Source: Opitutus sp. GAS368
GTDB taxonomy: Bacteria; Verrucomicrobiota; Verrucomicrobiia; Opitutales; Opitutaceae
Length of the DNA stretch: 6,488 nucleotides
Reading direction: 5' to 3'
Assembly (NCBI GenBank): GCA_945861235.1
Contig: CAMATV010000194.1
Span: 1 to 6,488, forward strand
In this document: positions 6,229-6,488 of the stretch, piece by piece
Layout: every line of letters begins with the position of its first letter
How positions within the stretch are numbered: the stretch's first letter is position 1
The notes under the pieces: generated by a model
What the model saw: only the letters and a program-made list of their open reading frames with translations
What the model was told of the DNA's origin: nothing
Database searches by the model: none
Made by a program: the position numbers and the translations under genes

Positions 6229-6237
6229 GTTTGAGCT

Positions 6238-6241
6238 CTCC
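6238..6241 (-). promoter_or_regulatory. Shine-Dalgarno of gap
   Basis: GGAG on the minus strand lies nine bases before the gap ATG. It supports the chosen start and stands out because the other starts here lack such a motif. Confidence 0.7.
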
Positions 6242-6275
6242 GATTGTTACTAGCGTTATTGACGATGTTGGTTGA

Positions 6276-6291
6276 TCCGCGCGAACGCGGA
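6276..6291 (-). promoter_or_regulatory. Leader hairpin upstream of gap
   Basis: On the minus strand tccgcg and cgcgga form a perfect 6-bp stem around a ttcg loop, 47 nt before the gap start. A pyrimidine-rich run (cttctctcttttc) lies just upstream. No T-run follows, so it is not a terminator. If the transcript starts upstream of 6291, this would be a stable 5' leader hairpin; a role in mRNA stability is possible but unproven. Confidence 0.4.
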
Positions 6292-6401
6292 GAAAAGAGA
6301 GAAGACACGCCGGTCGGACCGAAGCAAGGGTTTTGGCGTCGGATTTACTGCAACGTTTCGGTGACGCCCAAAGTGCCGAGCGGTGCCGGTGGCAACAAAC
6401 G
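6292..6401. promoter_or_regulatory. Upstream region of gap, no certain gene
   Basis: This stretch should hold the gap promoter, but I cannot point to a convincing -35/-10 pair. A small palindrome cggtcggaccg (6311-6321) could be an operator half-site pair or chance. On the minus strand one frame entering from the right edge stays open until a TAA at 6347-6345. That could be the tail of an upstream gene, competing with the divergent start listed at 6402. Confidence 0.3.
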
Positions 6402-6488
6402 ATGACTACGTCGCGCCACCGCAAAATCCGCTTTTTCCCTCCGAGGATCGGGCTCTGCACGCTGCCCCTCAACTCGCCCCTGAATTGT
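6402..6488 (+). CDS. Possible start of a divergent gene (partial, runs off the right edge)
   Basis: From ATG 6402 the plus frame is open for 29 codons to the window end (MTTSRHRKIRFFPPRIGLCT and onward). Third-position GC is high, as in the neighbouring genes, and the arrangement would leave about 173 bp of divergent promoter space with gap. There is no Shine-Dalgarno and I do not recognise the sequence. It may equally be noncoding, or the coding strand may be the opposite one. Confidence 0.27.
   Translation, partial: MTTSRHRKIRFFPPRIGLCTLPLNSPLNC

Noticed and set aside
5128..6234. Long plus-strand frame (368 codons) opposite gap
   Set aside because: It is exactly antisense to a certain gap gene, and its translation is Arg/Asp/Gly/His-rich with no family motif. 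Long antisense frames are expected from the codon bias of GC-rich genes.
6074..6472. Minus-strand frame of 132 codons running into gap
   Set aside because: It overlaps the start of gap in another frame, and its translation has no protein-like pattern or start signal.
6345..6488. Minus-strand open frame entering from the right edge, ending in TAA at 6347-6345
   Set aside because: 47 open codons without recognisable sequence and with mixed third-position GC are not enough to call a gene tail; kept only as an alternative to the plus-strand start at 6402.

Overview
The window looks like the chromosome of a high-GC bacterium, most likely a member of the Verrucomicrobiota (class Opitutae, Opitutaceae-like). 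This placement is inferred from GC-rich coding style, the kind of lower-glycolysis enzymes present and the gene mix. No rRNA or other marker gene is present to prove it. The content is mostly housekeeping metabolism. I see no phage, insertion sequence, CRISPR array, tRNA or rRNA.

Right part (about 3029-6228, minus strand): a lower-glycolysis cluster transcribed in the order gap, pgk, tpiA. It encodes NAD-dependent glyceraldehyde-3-phosphate dehydrogenase, phosphoglycerate kinase and triosephosphate isomerase. pgk and tpiA are 12 bp apart. gap and pgk are separated by 125 bp that hold a heptamer tandem repeat, which builds a hairpin followed by a T-run on the transcribed strand, so an intrinsic terminator or attenuator sits inside the cluster. 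By recalled motif comparison, PGK looks like animal/fungal cytosolic PGK and GAPDH resembles the GapA/GapC/glycosomal lineage, while TpiA looks ordinarily bacterial.

Middle (2021-3028): a plus-strand short-chain polyprenyl diphosphate synthase (IspA/farnesyl diphosphate synthase type) converges on tpiA. The 102 bp between their stop codons are almost wholly filled by a long imperfect inverted repeat (27-bp arms, 42-bp centre). Each arm is itself a hairpin, so this is a REPIN/REP-doublet-like element.

Left part (1-1897, minus strand): a probable three-gene operon diverging from ispA. It encodes an FmdB-type zinc-ribbon protein with a low-complexity tail, a single-pass membrane-anchored protein of unknown function, and a secreted protein of unknown function that runs off the left edge. 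The last gene is not obvious because it starts at GTG in a GTGA overlap with the gene before it. Its layout recalls peptidase-MA-like gluzincins without the zinc-binding residues.

Right edge (6229-6488): the upstream region of gap, with a good Shine-Dalgarno, a small leader hairpin, and perhaps the start of a divergent plus-strand gene at 6402 that I cannot identify.
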